This document shows, piece by piece, positions 8,475-16,490 of a stretch of 64,000 nt of DNA (positions are counted from its first letter, which is position 1; every line of letters begins with the position of its first letter). This DNA comes from Bacteroidia bacterium. Lineage in GTDB: Bacteria > Bacteroidota > Bacteroidia > Bacteroidales > Azobacteroidaceae. Below the pieces are notes generated by a model. It did not search any database. It saw only the letters and a program-made list of their open reading frames with translations, and was not told the origin of the DNA. Where the stretch lies: the NCBI GenBank assembly GCA_026000155.1, contig BNYG01000003.1:1-64000 (forward strand), in the 5' to 3' direction. The translations under genes were made by a program, and so were the position numbers.

Positions 8475-8931
8475 AGCCTACGGCACAGTCGATGAATTGA
8501 ATGCCTTCATTGCCTGCCTGTTGGACACGGTCGATGACCGGGAAGACCGGGAATTTCTTTGGCGGATACAAAACAATCTGTTTACCGTGGGCGCTTATCT
8601 GGCCACCGAAAGCGACGGCAAGCGCTGTTCCGTCGCACCGGAGGAAATAGAGGCATTGGAAAAAGAAATGGACTTGATAGATGAATTGGTTCCCCCGTTG
8701 AAAGCCTTTGTTTTGCCGGGCGGATGTCCCTCCAATTCGGGAGCGCATGTTTGCCGAACTGTTTGCAGGAGAGCCGAAAGAGGCATTTACCGGATTGCCG
8801 GACAAGAAGAAATAGACCCGGTTGTATTACAATACATCAACCGTTTATCGGATTATTTCTTTTTATTCGCCCGCAAACAAAATTTTATTTATGGTATCAG
8901 TGAAATAACATGGAATAAACCTTGTATATAA
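8377..8931 (+). CDS. PduO-type ATP:cob(I)alamin adenosyltransferase
   Basis: The enzyme transfers the adenosyl group of ATP to cob(I)alamin to make coenzyme B12. Family motifs are clear: IYTRTGDEGYTSLAGGKRV at the N terminus (ATP binding), RIEAYGTVDELNAF, FVLPGGCPSN, CRTVCRRAERGIY (the Arg/Glu active-site helix) and YINRLSDYFFLFAR near the end. The frame is open from 8335, but homology begins at MGKSKIYTRTGD, so the start is the ATG at 8377 or the adjacent one at 8380 (184 or 183 residues). It overlaps the 3' end of the methyltransferase gene. It is followed by the DUF2795 gene. Confidence 0.93.
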   Translation: MMGKSKIYTRTGDEGYTSLAGGKRVPKTNPRIEAYGTVDELNAFIACLLDTVDDREDREFLWRIQNNLFTVGAYLATESDGKRCSVAPEEIEALEKEMDLIDELVPPLKAFVLPGGCPSNSGAHVCRTVCRRAERGIYRIAGQEEIDPVVLQYINRLSDYFFLFARKQNFIYGISEITWNKPCI

Positions 8932-8943
8932 GATAGATTTTTT

Positions 8944-8951
8944 TACTTTTG
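8944..8951 (+). promoter_or_regulatory. -7 box before the DUF2795 gene
   Basis: TACTTTTG lies 17 bp before the ATG at 8969, so the small gene probably has its own promoter and a very short leader. Confidence 0.55.
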
Positions 8952-8968
8952 CGGAAAATTAATATAGT

Positions 8969-9190
8969 ATGTATTGGACATTAGAATTAGCTTCGAAATT
9001 AGAAGATGCGCCCTGGCCGGCATCCAAAGATGAATTAATCGATTTTGCGATGCGTTCGGGTGCCCCACAGGAAGTGGTAGAGAATTTGCAGGAAATGGAA
9101 GACGAAGGGGAAATATACGAATGTATAGAAGATATTTGGCCCGACTATCCGAGTAAAGAAGATTTTTTCTTTAACGAAGAAGAGTATTAA
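8969..9190 (+). CDS. DUF2795 small acidic protein
   Basis: The 73-residue protein is strongly acidic and begins MYWTLELASKLEDAPWPASK. The segment PASKDELIDFAMRSGAP with VVENLQ is the DUF2795 signature. Members are widespread small cytoplasmic proteins of unknown function, often monocistronic in Bacteroidales. Here it has its own -7 box and a clear terminator, which suggests it is highly and independently transcribed. Confidence 0.9.
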   Translation: MYWTLELASKLEDAPWPASKDELIDFAMRSGAPQEVVENLQEMEDEGEIYECIEDIWPDYPSKEDFFFNEEEY

Positions 9191-9217
9191 CAACAAAAAA
9201 GAATGAAAATGAATTCA

Positions 9218-9242
9218 TTAGGCTACTAAAAAAGTAGCCTAA
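9218..9242 (+). terminator. Terminator of the DUF2795 gene
   Basis: Stem TTAGGCTAC / GTAGCCTAA with a seven-base A-rich loop, 28 bp after the stop codon. The downstream T run is weak. Confidence 0.75.
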
Positions 9243-9354
9243 TTGTGTTTTACAGTATTGAAACGCACGACAAGTTTTTGTTGCTGCACGATTGTTAACA
9301 AAGAATTAACCAAATGATAACATGAATTTGTCTTTCCTTCTAAAATATTATCAT

Positions 9355-9362
9355 TACCTTTG
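9355..9362 (+). promoter_or_regulatory. -7 box of the small protein/GNAT pair
   Basis: TACCTTTG matches TAnnTTTG. A TTTG lies at 9327-9330, 24 bp upstream, slightly too far for an ideal -33 element. The leader would be about 45 nt. Confidence 0.5.
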
Positions 9363-9412
9363 TAAACAGATTGAAATAATAATAACAAAGCAAAAATTAA
9401 CAATTAATCATT

Positions 9413-9574
9413 ATGGCACGAGAAATAGCTGAAACCCCTATTTTAAGAGGTAAAGATGCAAAACGTTTTCGCGAAGCAATGGAAAATTTAAAACCATGGT
9501 CGGAAGAGGAAAAGAGAGAATTGAGAGAAAAATATGAATTAATAAAACAAAGAGCAACTTTTTATTTGCCATGA
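9413..9574 (+). CDS. Small charged protein, putative antitoxin of the GNAT pair
   Basis: A 53-residue protein beginning MAREIAETPILRGKDAKRF and ending with a helical Glu/Lys/Arg-rich stretch and ATFYLP. The gene ends in an ATGA overlap with the acetyltransferase gene, so the two are translationally coupled. Small proteins of this kind often precede GNAT proteins in Bacteroidales. The MAREI-x-x-TP-x-L-x-G-x-DA-x-x-F opening is familiar to me as a DUF-type antitoxin-like family, but no DNA-binding fold is evident from the sequence. The antitoxin role is inferred from size, charge and gene order. Confidence 0.7.
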   Translation: MAREIAETPILRGKDAKRFREAMENLKPWSEEEKRELREKYELIKQRATFYLP

Positions 9575-10113
9575 ACTTACTTGAGACCAAAACTGCAAAC
9601 TGGACGTTAGACAAACTCAGCGAAGATACTATGATAGTATCTTTTGAAAGTACAGATGAAGAACTAAACGATTTTTTGCTGAATGATGCAAAAAAGTATC
9701 TGAACTCGCTATTGGCCATCACTTATTTAATAAGATCCCATGGTGAAATTGTTGCTTATTTCTGTTTATCGAATGATCGAGTGACCAAAGATGAAGAAGA
9801 AAAATCTATATGGAACAAAATAAACAGGACGATTGACAATGAAAAACGACGAAAGAGTTATCCTGCTGTAAAAATAGGACGATTGGCTGTTGCAAAGAAA
9901 TATGCCGGATTGGGATTTGGCAGTACTATGATTACAGCGGTTGTAAATATGTTTATAGATAGAGAAGTGCAATCCGGTTGCCGGTTTATCACAGTTGACG
10001 CTTACAACAATGCTTTACCTTTCTACGAAAAGAATAAATTTAAATATTTGACAGATAAAGACAAGTCGGGTGAAACCCGGGCTATGTATTTCGACTTGAA
10101 AGCGGTGAATTGA
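9571..10113 (+). CDS. GNAT-family acetyltransferase, possible toxin
   Basis: The 180-residue protein has the GNAT core. An N-terminal beta-alpha region is followed by VKIGRLAVAKKYAGLGFGSTMI (about residues 100-121), which carries the acetyl-CoA pyrophosphate-binding R/K-x-x-G-x-G loop (K-x-x-G-L-G-F-G). The C-terminal ALPFYEKNKFKYL segment matches the usual YxKxGF end. The layout resembles TacT/AtaT-type toxins that acetylate aminoacyl-tRNA. The ATGA overlap with a 53-residue upstream partner supports a toxin-antitoxin module. An ordinary acetyltransferase with a small accessory protein is the alternative. Confidence 0.75.
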   Translation: MNLLETKTANWTLDKLSEDTMIVSFESTDEELNDFLLNDAKKYLNSLLAITYLIRSHGEIVAYFCLSNDRVTKDEEEKSIWNKINRTIDNEKRRKSYPAVKIGRLAVAKKYAGLGFGSTMITAVVNMFIDREVQSGCRFITVDAYNNALPFYEKNKFKYLTDKDKSGETRAMYFDLKAVN

Positions 10114-10210
10114 TAAAAAAACATGCGAATACATTAGAATATATAAGCTATTAAAATCGTTGGAACAGTACATTTGTCGCACTATTTCAGGCATATAAAC
10201 ATTAATTTAG

Positions 10211-10294
10211 CGAAAAGGCGCAGAGCGCCGGTATCTTTGTAGCCAGGTGCTGACGCACCTGGCTACAAAGATACCGGCGCGATGCGCCTTTTCG
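10211..10294. repeat. 84-nt nested palindrome between convergent genes
   Basis: The outer arms CGAAAAGGCGC / GCGCCTTTTCG surround a 25-bp inner stem running from CGCCGGTATCTTTGTAG to GTGC around the loop TGAC. Small symmetric AGAG/CGAT bulges separate inner and outer stems. It could end transcription from both sides, since the GNAT gene and the PUL converge here. Confidence 0.8.
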
Positions 10295-10310
10295 TTATTA
10301 ACGACTATCA

Positions 10311-10341
10311 GGGGATTGCGGGTCAAGCCCGCAATGACAGA
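10311..10341. repeat. ATTGCGGG-type palindrome (copy 1)
   Basis: Core ATTGCGGG-TCAAG-CCCGCAAT, followed by GACAG. The same element recurs at 29380-29408, 35624-35658 and 38095-38129. Here it sits just after the end of the PUL. Confidence 0.8.
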
Positions 10342-10353
10342 AGAGGAAGTCTT

Positions 10354-13176
10354 TTATTGCTTCACAATCTTTATCACGTCCTTGCCGTCCGGTTTTTCGA
10401 TACTCAACAAATAGATTCCCGGATGAATGCCTTTACATTCAGCGCCCAAATCCAAGTCCGTTATTCCCATTGGGATGGCTATTGTGTTTCTATACACCAC
10501 TTTACCGTCTATTGAAACCAAACTCAAATTTACTTTTTCGTCTTGATGCGAAGTAATTTTGAGCGTTAAGTGATTCACAAACGGATTGGGATATACTGTT
10601 GAAGAAACCGCTGTTGCCGCTTCTGTTATTTTTGTATCTCCCGCAGGGGTAAACGCCGAATAGTCCGTAAAGGAAGTCAAACGGCATTTGTATGGATTGC
10701 CGTCCGCATCCAAAAACCAGACAAAATTGGTTCCTACGCTGACATCTGCATAACCGGTAGCAACTAATTCCCAATGGCCGTAGCCGGAAGAAGACATGCG
10801 ATAGACTTCTTGATTGGCATTGACACCCCATACTTCTTCGCAGTTTACCGACAGATGTGTCAGTGCATGCGGATTCGGAATGGTTTTCCAATTCGTTCGG
10901 TTTTGCAAATCGAAACGCTTGATACTTCCGTCCGGCGCAAATCCCCAGCCGAAAAGTTCGTCCACGGCTATGGAAGTCAGTTTACCTTCTATTTTCACCC
11001 ACGGCCGTGTGGCGGCGAAGTTGCGGTAATAGATATTGGCATTATCGTCCACTGCCCAAATCATGGCGTTATTGGCATCAATATCCACGATGTTCATATC
11101 GCCTGCTACCAATTGCCAAGAGTCGTTCCGGTTGGATTTTTGTCCGTTCGGCAAGGCGCTTCTTACCACCATTCCGGTAGTGGTAATTCCCCAGGCTGAA
11201 AAACCGCCCAAAGTCAAGTCTTTCAGGTAGTTGTTGCTGGTAGCCATGTCCCACCGAGCCACCGGATAGCCGTCTAATTCATTGCAATAGACAGAATTAT
11301 TTTTTCCTGCCAATACCCAAACATCTTTCAATCCGGCTTCTATTTTATTCGCCTTGGAAGCGATAGAGCCGGTATGACGTTCGATTGCCGACAACTGATG
11401 CAAAGGACGGAAAATATCCAGGTCTGCTTCCAGATTCGCATCCCAATAGTCTTTTCCCCATTCGCTTGCTTTGTACCAATCCAAACGATAAGCGCCTCCA
11501 CTGTTGCCTGTTGACTTGTCGTAAAATTCATCGCAACTTTCCGCTTCCAGCAAGATGGACGTTGTTTCCTTATCGGCAAATTCGCGGCACAAATTGAGGT
11601 GTTGATTGGGATACGCATATTCGCGATGTCCGCTGCGATACCAGGTCGAGCCTTCGTACCAATCAAACCACGATTCCAATACCAACCATTCGGCGTTTTC
11701 ATTGGTGCCCCGTTCATACATGGATCGGATAACAGGCTCGCCGTTGGCATCCAAAGCATTTACATGATAGCCTTTCGATTTGATTTTATTATATTCGCCC
11801 AGGAACGTACCTTCATCGGTATAGGGATTCCAGTCGGTTTTCACCGATTCGTAGATAGGCGTTCGTCCGCCGTTCAAGGCAAAAGCAAATTTCCTGTTGG
11901 CAAAGGTACGAATATCGGTAATGCTCTGTCCCCAGATAAACCAGGCCTGAGTGCCCCAAGCCATGTTTCGTACGGCATCTCCGCCGCCGGTAAAGAAAGA
12001 ATTGTCGAGAATCCATGCCACTGTCAGTCCGAATTCCTCCATCATCTTTTCTTCCAGAAATTGGAAAAAACCGGCAATGCCGTCACCGCCTACGAGCGTT
12101 TTATCGCCCCAGCGGCTGTTGAGACCGGAAGTCCACCATTGCATCGGCACTATTTTCCGGCCTTGACCTCCGGTATCGGGAAGGGTAAACAACAAATCAC
12201 CAGGAATGGTGCTGTACCATTTTTTCACGGCAAATTCCCACATAAAGTTACGGAAATCTTCGTTGCGATAATCCAGCGAACCGGTGTAGAACTGCGTCAA
12301 TCCGGCGCTGGTAAAAGAAGCGGCGCTGTCGAAAAAATAAGCGACTTTCAGATTATTCTTAGCATACGGATTCCGTTTAATGGCATCGGCAAGGACCGAT
12401 AATCCGCGACAGGGCATTCCTCCTGCGCCGTCTTTGAAATCACGGTCAATGATTTCGTTTGTTGCATCCGGTTCCCCGCGACCGTGCGCCCAGATAAAAT
12501 CGACTTTGGATTCAGCAAATTCCTGTACCAACAAATCCATGGACTCTTGCGTGTATTCACTGTGATAGGTATAGATGTATTGCTTGTTCCATTGCATCAC
12601 TTGTTCGCGGGTATAAGTTTGCCCGTTGCCCGGATCCGCCTGAAAATAATAAGCGATATTATCGCCCGGATCGCCCGATTTGGCCAATACGGAAGAAGCG
12701 CCCGAAGCGCCGGCAATCGGAGAGATATGCATTCCATCGCTGTGATTGAGGGAATAATCAATATCCGTATCCAAAACAGCCGCATCGGTCCGGGGGTCTT
12801 TTTTGATGAATACCATATCGCAATTTACATTTCCGGTTTCAAAGATTAATTTGACGTCATAGTATCCATCTTGGATGTGTTTACTTCCAAGATGGACTAA
12901 TTGAAACTTGCCGGTTTTATCGTTGGGAACTTCCACGCCGGAAAAAATAATCTCTTCGTTCAATGCCAATGCGAGTGTTTTGCCTGCTTCCGGAGCAATG
13001 GCCCGCGTGGTAAAACGATAGTCGCCTTCGGCAATGTGTATCTTTTTGTGTTTGATCCATTCGCCGGGTTCCGTATCACCTACATACCAGTTGTTGGAAT
13101 AGGTGTCATTCTCCTGCCCGAAAGCAGGAGAAATACAAACCAGGAGGAGAATGAGAAAATGCAGCGCTGTTTTCAT
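10354..13176 (-). CDS. T9SS-exported glycosidase-like protein with tectonin-like propeller
   Basis: The 940-residue last gene product of the PUL has a signal peptide (ending SPAFGQ) and an N-terminal carbohydrate-binding-like beta-sandwich (about 25-135, with PGEWIKHKKIHIAEGDYRF). A central region (about 190-560) resembles DUF5010 / GH71-GH99-like (beta/alpha)8 glycosidases (VDFIWAHGRGEPD, VPMQWWTSG, WLVLESWFDWYEGSTW). About 600-850 is a run of Trp-Gly repeats (DVWVLAGKNNSVY, AWGITTTGMVVRS, VWGVNANQEVYRM, FVWFLDADGNPYK) typical of tectonin beta-propellers. The C terminus (about 862-940, VYPNPFVNHLTLKI ... KVVYRN ... GIYLLSI) is a type A T9SS sorting domain. It is probably an extracellular enzyme; catalytic residues are not assigned. 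It abuts the upstream gene without a gap. Confidence 0.75.
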   Translation of the reverse strand: MKTALHFLILLLVCISPAFGQENDTYSNNWYVGDTEPGEWIKHKKIHIAEGDYRFTTRAIAPEAGKTLALALNEEIIFSGVEVPNDKTGKFQLVHLGSKHIQDGYYDVKLIFETGNVNCDMVFIKKDPRTDAAVLDTDIDYSLNHSDGMHISPIAGASGASSVLAKSGDPGDNIAYYFQADPGNGQTYTREQVMQWNKQYIYTYHSEYTQESMDLLVQEFAESKVDFIWAHGRGEPDATNEIIDRDFKDGAGGMPCRGLSVLADAIKRNPYAKNNLKVAYFFDSAASFTSAGLTQFYTGSLDYRNEDFRNFMWEFAVKKWYSTIPGDLLFTLPDTGGQGRKIVPMQWWTSGLNSRWGDKTLVGGDGIAGFFQFLEEKMMEEFGLTVAWILDNSFFTGGGDAVRNMAWGTQAWFIWGQSITDIRTFANRKFAFALNGGRTPIYESVKTDWNPYTDEGTFLGEYNKIKSKGYHVNALDANGEPVIRSMYERGTNENAEWLVLESWFDWYEGSTWYRSGHREYAYPNQHLNLCREFADKETTSILLEAESCDEFYDKSTGNSGGAYRLDWYKASEWGKDYWDANLEADLDIFRPLHQLSAIERHTGSIASKANKIEAGLKDVWVLAGKNNSVYCNELDGYPVARWDMATSNNYLKDLTLGGFSAWGITTTGMVVRSALPNGQKSNRNDSWQLVAGDMNIVDIDANNAMIWAVDDNANIYYRNFAATRPWVKIEGKLTSIAVDELFGWGFAPDGSIKRFDLQNRTNWKTIPNPHALTHLSVNCEEVWGVNANQEVYRMSSSGYGHWELVATGYADVSVGTNFVWFLDADGNPYKCRLTSFTDYSAFTPAGDTKITEAATAVSSTVYPNPFVNHLTLKITSHQDEKVNLSLVSIDGKVVYRNTIAIPMGITDLDLGAECKGIHPGIYLLSIEKPDGKDVIKIVKQ

Positions 13177-15069
13177 TTATTTAATAATCACTTTTTGTGC
13201 ATAAATACCGCTTCCTGTTTGAACTTTAGCCACATAAACGCCTGCGTGGATGCCTCGAACCGAAAGATAGTTTTCGCCTTCGGCAATCTTGCTGCCGGTC
13301 AGACTGTATAATTCAATGTGAGCAGCTTTCGAATCGGATACACTAACGAGAACGCCATTGATGACAGCTAATTGTACAGGAGATGCTGCCGCAATCGAAG
13401 GGATTCCCGTTTCAAAGACAACATCATCATCCAATTCGGCAGAAGTAACTTCGCTCGCTCCGATGGCGCATTTCCCGTCCACGATGGCACGCGGCTTTCC
13501 GGACAGATCCCTTGTTCCGATTAAGTATTGAGGATCGCCGTAAGTACGTGCTTCGGCATTTTCCAACAAAGGAACAGCATAATAGTTGGCTGCATAATAG
13601 TCGGCATCATCAAAACCGGCTATCAGGCCATCATCGTACGCTTCCGGCGTATAATAATCTATTTTGTTTGCTTCCGGATCAATACCCGGCTTGCCGGTCA
13701 TATTGATGGTGGATCCGATAAAGGAATTTTTTACATTGAATTTATCCGGCTGTTCATCAACCGTATAGAGAGCGGTTAAGTCGGAATAAGATAATAAACT
13801 TCCCCCTTCCACGGCATAGTTTCCATCCAGGATGCTGTTGTAGATATTTTTCTGCATATTTTGCGGCAAGTAGGTTTCATAGCCGGTCATAAAAGCAAGA
13901 CCGCCGCCATGACCGGGATTTCCGTTGGTGAAATTACCGTACAAAGTCGAATTGATCAGGTTTAACTCACTTCCCGGTTGCACGTTCCAAACGCAAATAG
14001 CTCCGCCGTCCGTATTGGCACTATTTCCATAGAACAAAGAATTGCTAATCGTTATAAGGTCGCTGCTTTGACGTCCCATGAAGTTGTCCAACAAGAAAGC
14101 GCCGCCATGATCCTGAACGGCTTGGTTGCCGATAAAAGTACAGCGGTCAATGGAGATCGTGGTACCGGTAGGCTGATAAGATACTTTATCCAGCAGGGAG
14201 ATAGCGCCTCCTTTTTTGGCGGTGTTGCCTTCAAAGACACTTCTTTTGATATCAATATTCAACGGACCGTCAGCCCCGTGTACCCATGTACAGATGGCGC
14301 CGCCTTGCGAATTGTTCACTTCGGCGCAGTTATTGTAACCGAAATAGCAATCTTCTATCAGGATATCACCGGCGCTAAGGAACAAGGCGCCTCCTTCTTT
14401 TCCCAGATTTTCCGTAAACTCACAGTTTTTGAAGGTAGCTTTCCCACTGTTGATAGTGATAGCGCCGCGGTCGCCCCACCCGTCGCGAGCGTCGGCAGGA
14501 CTGGCTACATTGCGGGTTATATCGTTTAGGGTAAAATTGCAATTGATGAATGTCAATTCCGTACCCGAACACCAGATAGCCGATGCATCACTTCCGTATT
14601 GACCGTTGGCCGCGCGGTGAGTAACCGCTTTCGTAAACAAAATGTTTTTGAATGTCACCGGATTAGCACCTTGGAATTGAAAAAGAGCCGCTTGTTCTTC
14701 ACCGGAAAAACCGTCTTTGGCCGGGTCTTCTCCCAAGAATGTGATTCCGGCTATCTTCAAGGCATTCCGGAAGAAATAACCGCGATGATACAGTAAGATA
14801 CCGTTTTCAGGATTGGCCGGATCTTGCGTACCGTCTTCTATTTTAGTGGCAAAATCTGTTTCTTCGGTGATTTTAATGATTCCGCTTACGTGGATCACAT
14901 CTTCCATATCAATGATGTCGTTGGCACGAATCAATGTTTTGACAGCCGTTGCGGCGCTCAGTCCGTTATTACTGTCGTTACCGGTGGCAGAAAGATAAAT
15001 ATCTTTCGCACTCATCCCCTGGCTAAGCAGCAAGGTTACAAACAAAATAAATGAATAAATCTTTTTCAT
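13177..15069 (-). CDS. T9SS-exported right-handed beta-helix protein
   Basis: The 630-residue protein carries a signal peptide (ending QGMSAK) and opens with IYLSATGNDSNNGLS, the DUF1565/pectate-lyase-like start. A long series of beta-helix rungs follows, with repeated N-S-L/F-x-G-N and GGAI/GGAF turns (about 130-480), the layout of parallel beta-helix adhesins and polysaccharide lyases. The C-terminal 75 residues (AHIELYSLTGSKIAEGE ... GVYVAKVQ ... QKVIIK) form a T9SS sorting domain. No catalytic residues can be assigned, so it may bind or cleave a polysaccharide. It sits in the distal part of the PUL operon, 30 bp after the GH99-like gene. Confidence 0.8.
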   Translation of the reverse strand: MKKIYSFILFVTLLLSQGMSAKDIYLSATGNDSNNGLSAATAVKTLIRANDIIDMEDVIHVSGIIKITEETDFATKIEDGTQDPANPENGILLYHRGYFFRNALKIAGITFLGEDPAKDGFSGEEQAALFQFQGANPVTFKNILFTKAVTHRAANGQYGSDASAIWCSGTELTFINCNFTLNDITRNVASPADARDGWGDRGAITINSGKATFKNCEFTENLGKEGGALFLSAGDILIEDCYFGYNNCAEVNNSQGGAICTWVHGADGPLNIDIKRSVFEGNTAKKGGAISLLDKVSYQPTGTTISIDRCTFIGNQAVQDHGGAFLLDNFMGRQSSDLITISNSLFYGNSANTDGGAICVWNVQPGSELNLINSTLYGNFTNGNPGHGGGLAFMTGYETYLPQNMQKNIYNSILDGNYAVEGGSLLSYSDLTALYTVDEQPDKFNVKNSFIGSTINMTGKPGIDPEANKIDYYTPEAYDDGLIAGFDDADYYAANYYAVPLLENAEARTYGDPQYLIGTRDLSGKPRAIVDGKCAIGASEVTSAELDDDVVFETGIPSIAAASPVQLAVINGVLVSVSDSKAAHIELYSLTGSKIAEGENYLSVRGIHAGVYVAKVQTGSGIYAQKVIIK

Positions 15070-15099
15070 GATAATTTAATTTTAAATGATATATATTGT

Positions 15100-16416
15100 T
15101 TATTTTCGCTTAAACTGTTCTTTCACCAACTTCAGGTAAAGCGTACCATATCCGGTACCATAGCCTTCTTCGGTGGGTTCAATGGTTGAATTGGTTTCCC
15201 AATTATTGAATGCGTCCACGATGACCATCGGATTATGGCCAAGATTCATTTTGGCCACATTGCAATATTTCTTGAATTCTTCCGGATCTTTGGGCACTTG
15301 CGGTTCGCTGTAAGCCGTAGCGCTCAAGGGATAATAATTATACGAGGTACTTACCGGCGGAATGAAGTCCACACCGTAAGTATTCCAGGCATATTCGCGA
15401 TTGTACTTCAAGTTTTCGTTCATCATTTGCGGCAAGATGTAGGTACGTTCCCAGTTGCCGCCTCCCACGTTGCACATATTACGAACGGTCATGGCATCCA
15501 CTTTTCCGGTCATGTGGAAATAATGGAAACGAGCCGGAGGCGTCCACTGTTCCTGTTGCGCAATCAGGTAAATTTCTTTGCCGGAATGTTGGCGCACTGC
15601 TTCGCGAATGCCTTCGTAAAGTTTCTGCGAATTTTCGGAATAGACCCGTTCCGAATTCCGGATAATCACGACTGGCCGGCCGTTGGTATGATAATAATTG
15701 GGATCGGCGAAATAATCGGAGATGCGTTCGTAGAAAGCATACAATTGATTGACGCGGGGAATAAGCGTGTCCAGTACCACCACTGTTTCCGGCGTTTCTC
15801 CCGGTTCCAATTCCCTTCCCGGGTCCACTATGGCTGTTTCAACAATATGCGTAGGAGCCACCTTTTCAATCAACGTACTGTTGTTCAAGCCCGAACAAAA
15901 GCCGTCCATATTGACCATCAAGGCAAACTTCATTCCTTTGAGGTCAATCCGCGGCAAGGTGTCGTTTTTCATTTGAAACAGGTTGATAAAAGCGCTGTCT
16001 CCGGAATTCATATTCCGCGGATAAACCCGGTTCCGGTCTTCGCTTACCACCGGCAGGATAAAAAAGTCGATAGCCGCCTCGTTGCCCCAATCAATGATTT
16101 GTTGCAGCGCGATGGCTCCGAGTGTATCTACATCCAAACCGTACTGTCCCAATACCGGACGGACATAAGGGCCTACATTTCCGGTAGCTTCCACCCTTTC
16201 TTCAGTTAACCGAGTCCACTGTTCCTCATTCGATAAAACTCCCTTCGGGTTGTGCAGATACGCGCCGACCGGAATATCGGATTTGACAGCTATTTCCTCA
16301 ATTTCATAATTCAAGAAGTAATCATCAATAGACGACTCCCCTATTTCGTCTTTACAAGCATACAAAGCGGTAAAGACGCAGCATAAAACGATGTATTTTA
16401 ATAATTTTGTTTCCAT
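15100..16416 (-). CDS. GH99-like (WbsX-type) surface lipoprotein
   Basis: The 438-residue protein has a lipoprotein signal with cysteine in ALYACKDE. The remainder resembles WbsX/GH99-like (beta/alpha)8 proteins: VGAYLHNPKGVLS near the N terminus, PVLGQYGLDVDTLGAIALQQ, a mid segment AIDFFILPVV, then HTNGRPVVIIRNSERVY and a C-terminal acidic motif FNNWETNSTIEPTEEGYG. GH99 enzymes cut alpha-mannosidic linkages, but the WbsX-like branch is broader, so the substrate should not be assumed. Position directly after SusD suggests a surface glycan-binding or glycan-cleaving lipoprotein. An inverted repeat (16443-16475) separates it from susD. Confidence 0.7.
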   Translation of the reverse strand: METKLLKYIVLCCVFTALYACKDEIGESSIDDYFLNYEIEEIAVKSDIPVGAYLHNPKGVLSNEEQWTRLTEERVEATGNVGPYVRPVLGQYGLDVDTLGAIALQQIIDWGNEAAIDFFILPVVSEDRNRVYPRNMNSGDSAFINLFQMKNDTLPRIDLKGMKFALMVNMDGFCSGLNNSTLIEKVAPTHIVETAIVDPGRELEPGETPETVVVLDTLIPRVNQLYAFYERISDYFADPNYYHTNGRPVVIIRNSERVYSENSQKLYEGIREAVRQHSGKEIYLIAQQEQWTPPARFHYFHMTGKVDAMTVRNMCNVGGGNWERTYILPQMMNENLKYNREYAWNTYGVDFIPPVSTSYNYYPLSATAYSEPQVPKDPEEFKKYCNVAKMNLGHNPMVIVDAFNNWETNSTIEPTEEGYGTGYGTLYLKLVKEQFKRK

Positions 16417-16442
16417 ATTTCTTATATAATTCTATTTGCTTC

Positions 16443-16475
16443 AAACCTAACAGGTTTTAAAAACGGGTTAGGTTT
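16443..16475. repeat. AACCTAAC-type inverted repeat between susD and the GH99-like gene
   Basis: Arms AAACCTAAC and GTTAGGTTT are separated by 15 bp. It is related in sequence to the CCTGTTAAG/CCTGTTAGG palindromes at 55662-55694 and 58796-58828. As RNA it may reduce read-through to the distal PUL genes. Confidence 0.6.
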
Positions 16476-16490
16476 AATCTTAATTTTTAA

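Noticed and set aside
10282..10515. A 77-codon frame containing GIAGQARND.
   Set aside because: It is translated from a palindromic repeat and the antisense of the PUL tail; no protein features.
11599..12402. A 267-codon plus-strand open frame across the 940-residue T9SS protein gene.
   Set aside because: It is antisense to a clear domain-rich gene and its translation matches no family; it is a shadow of codon bias.
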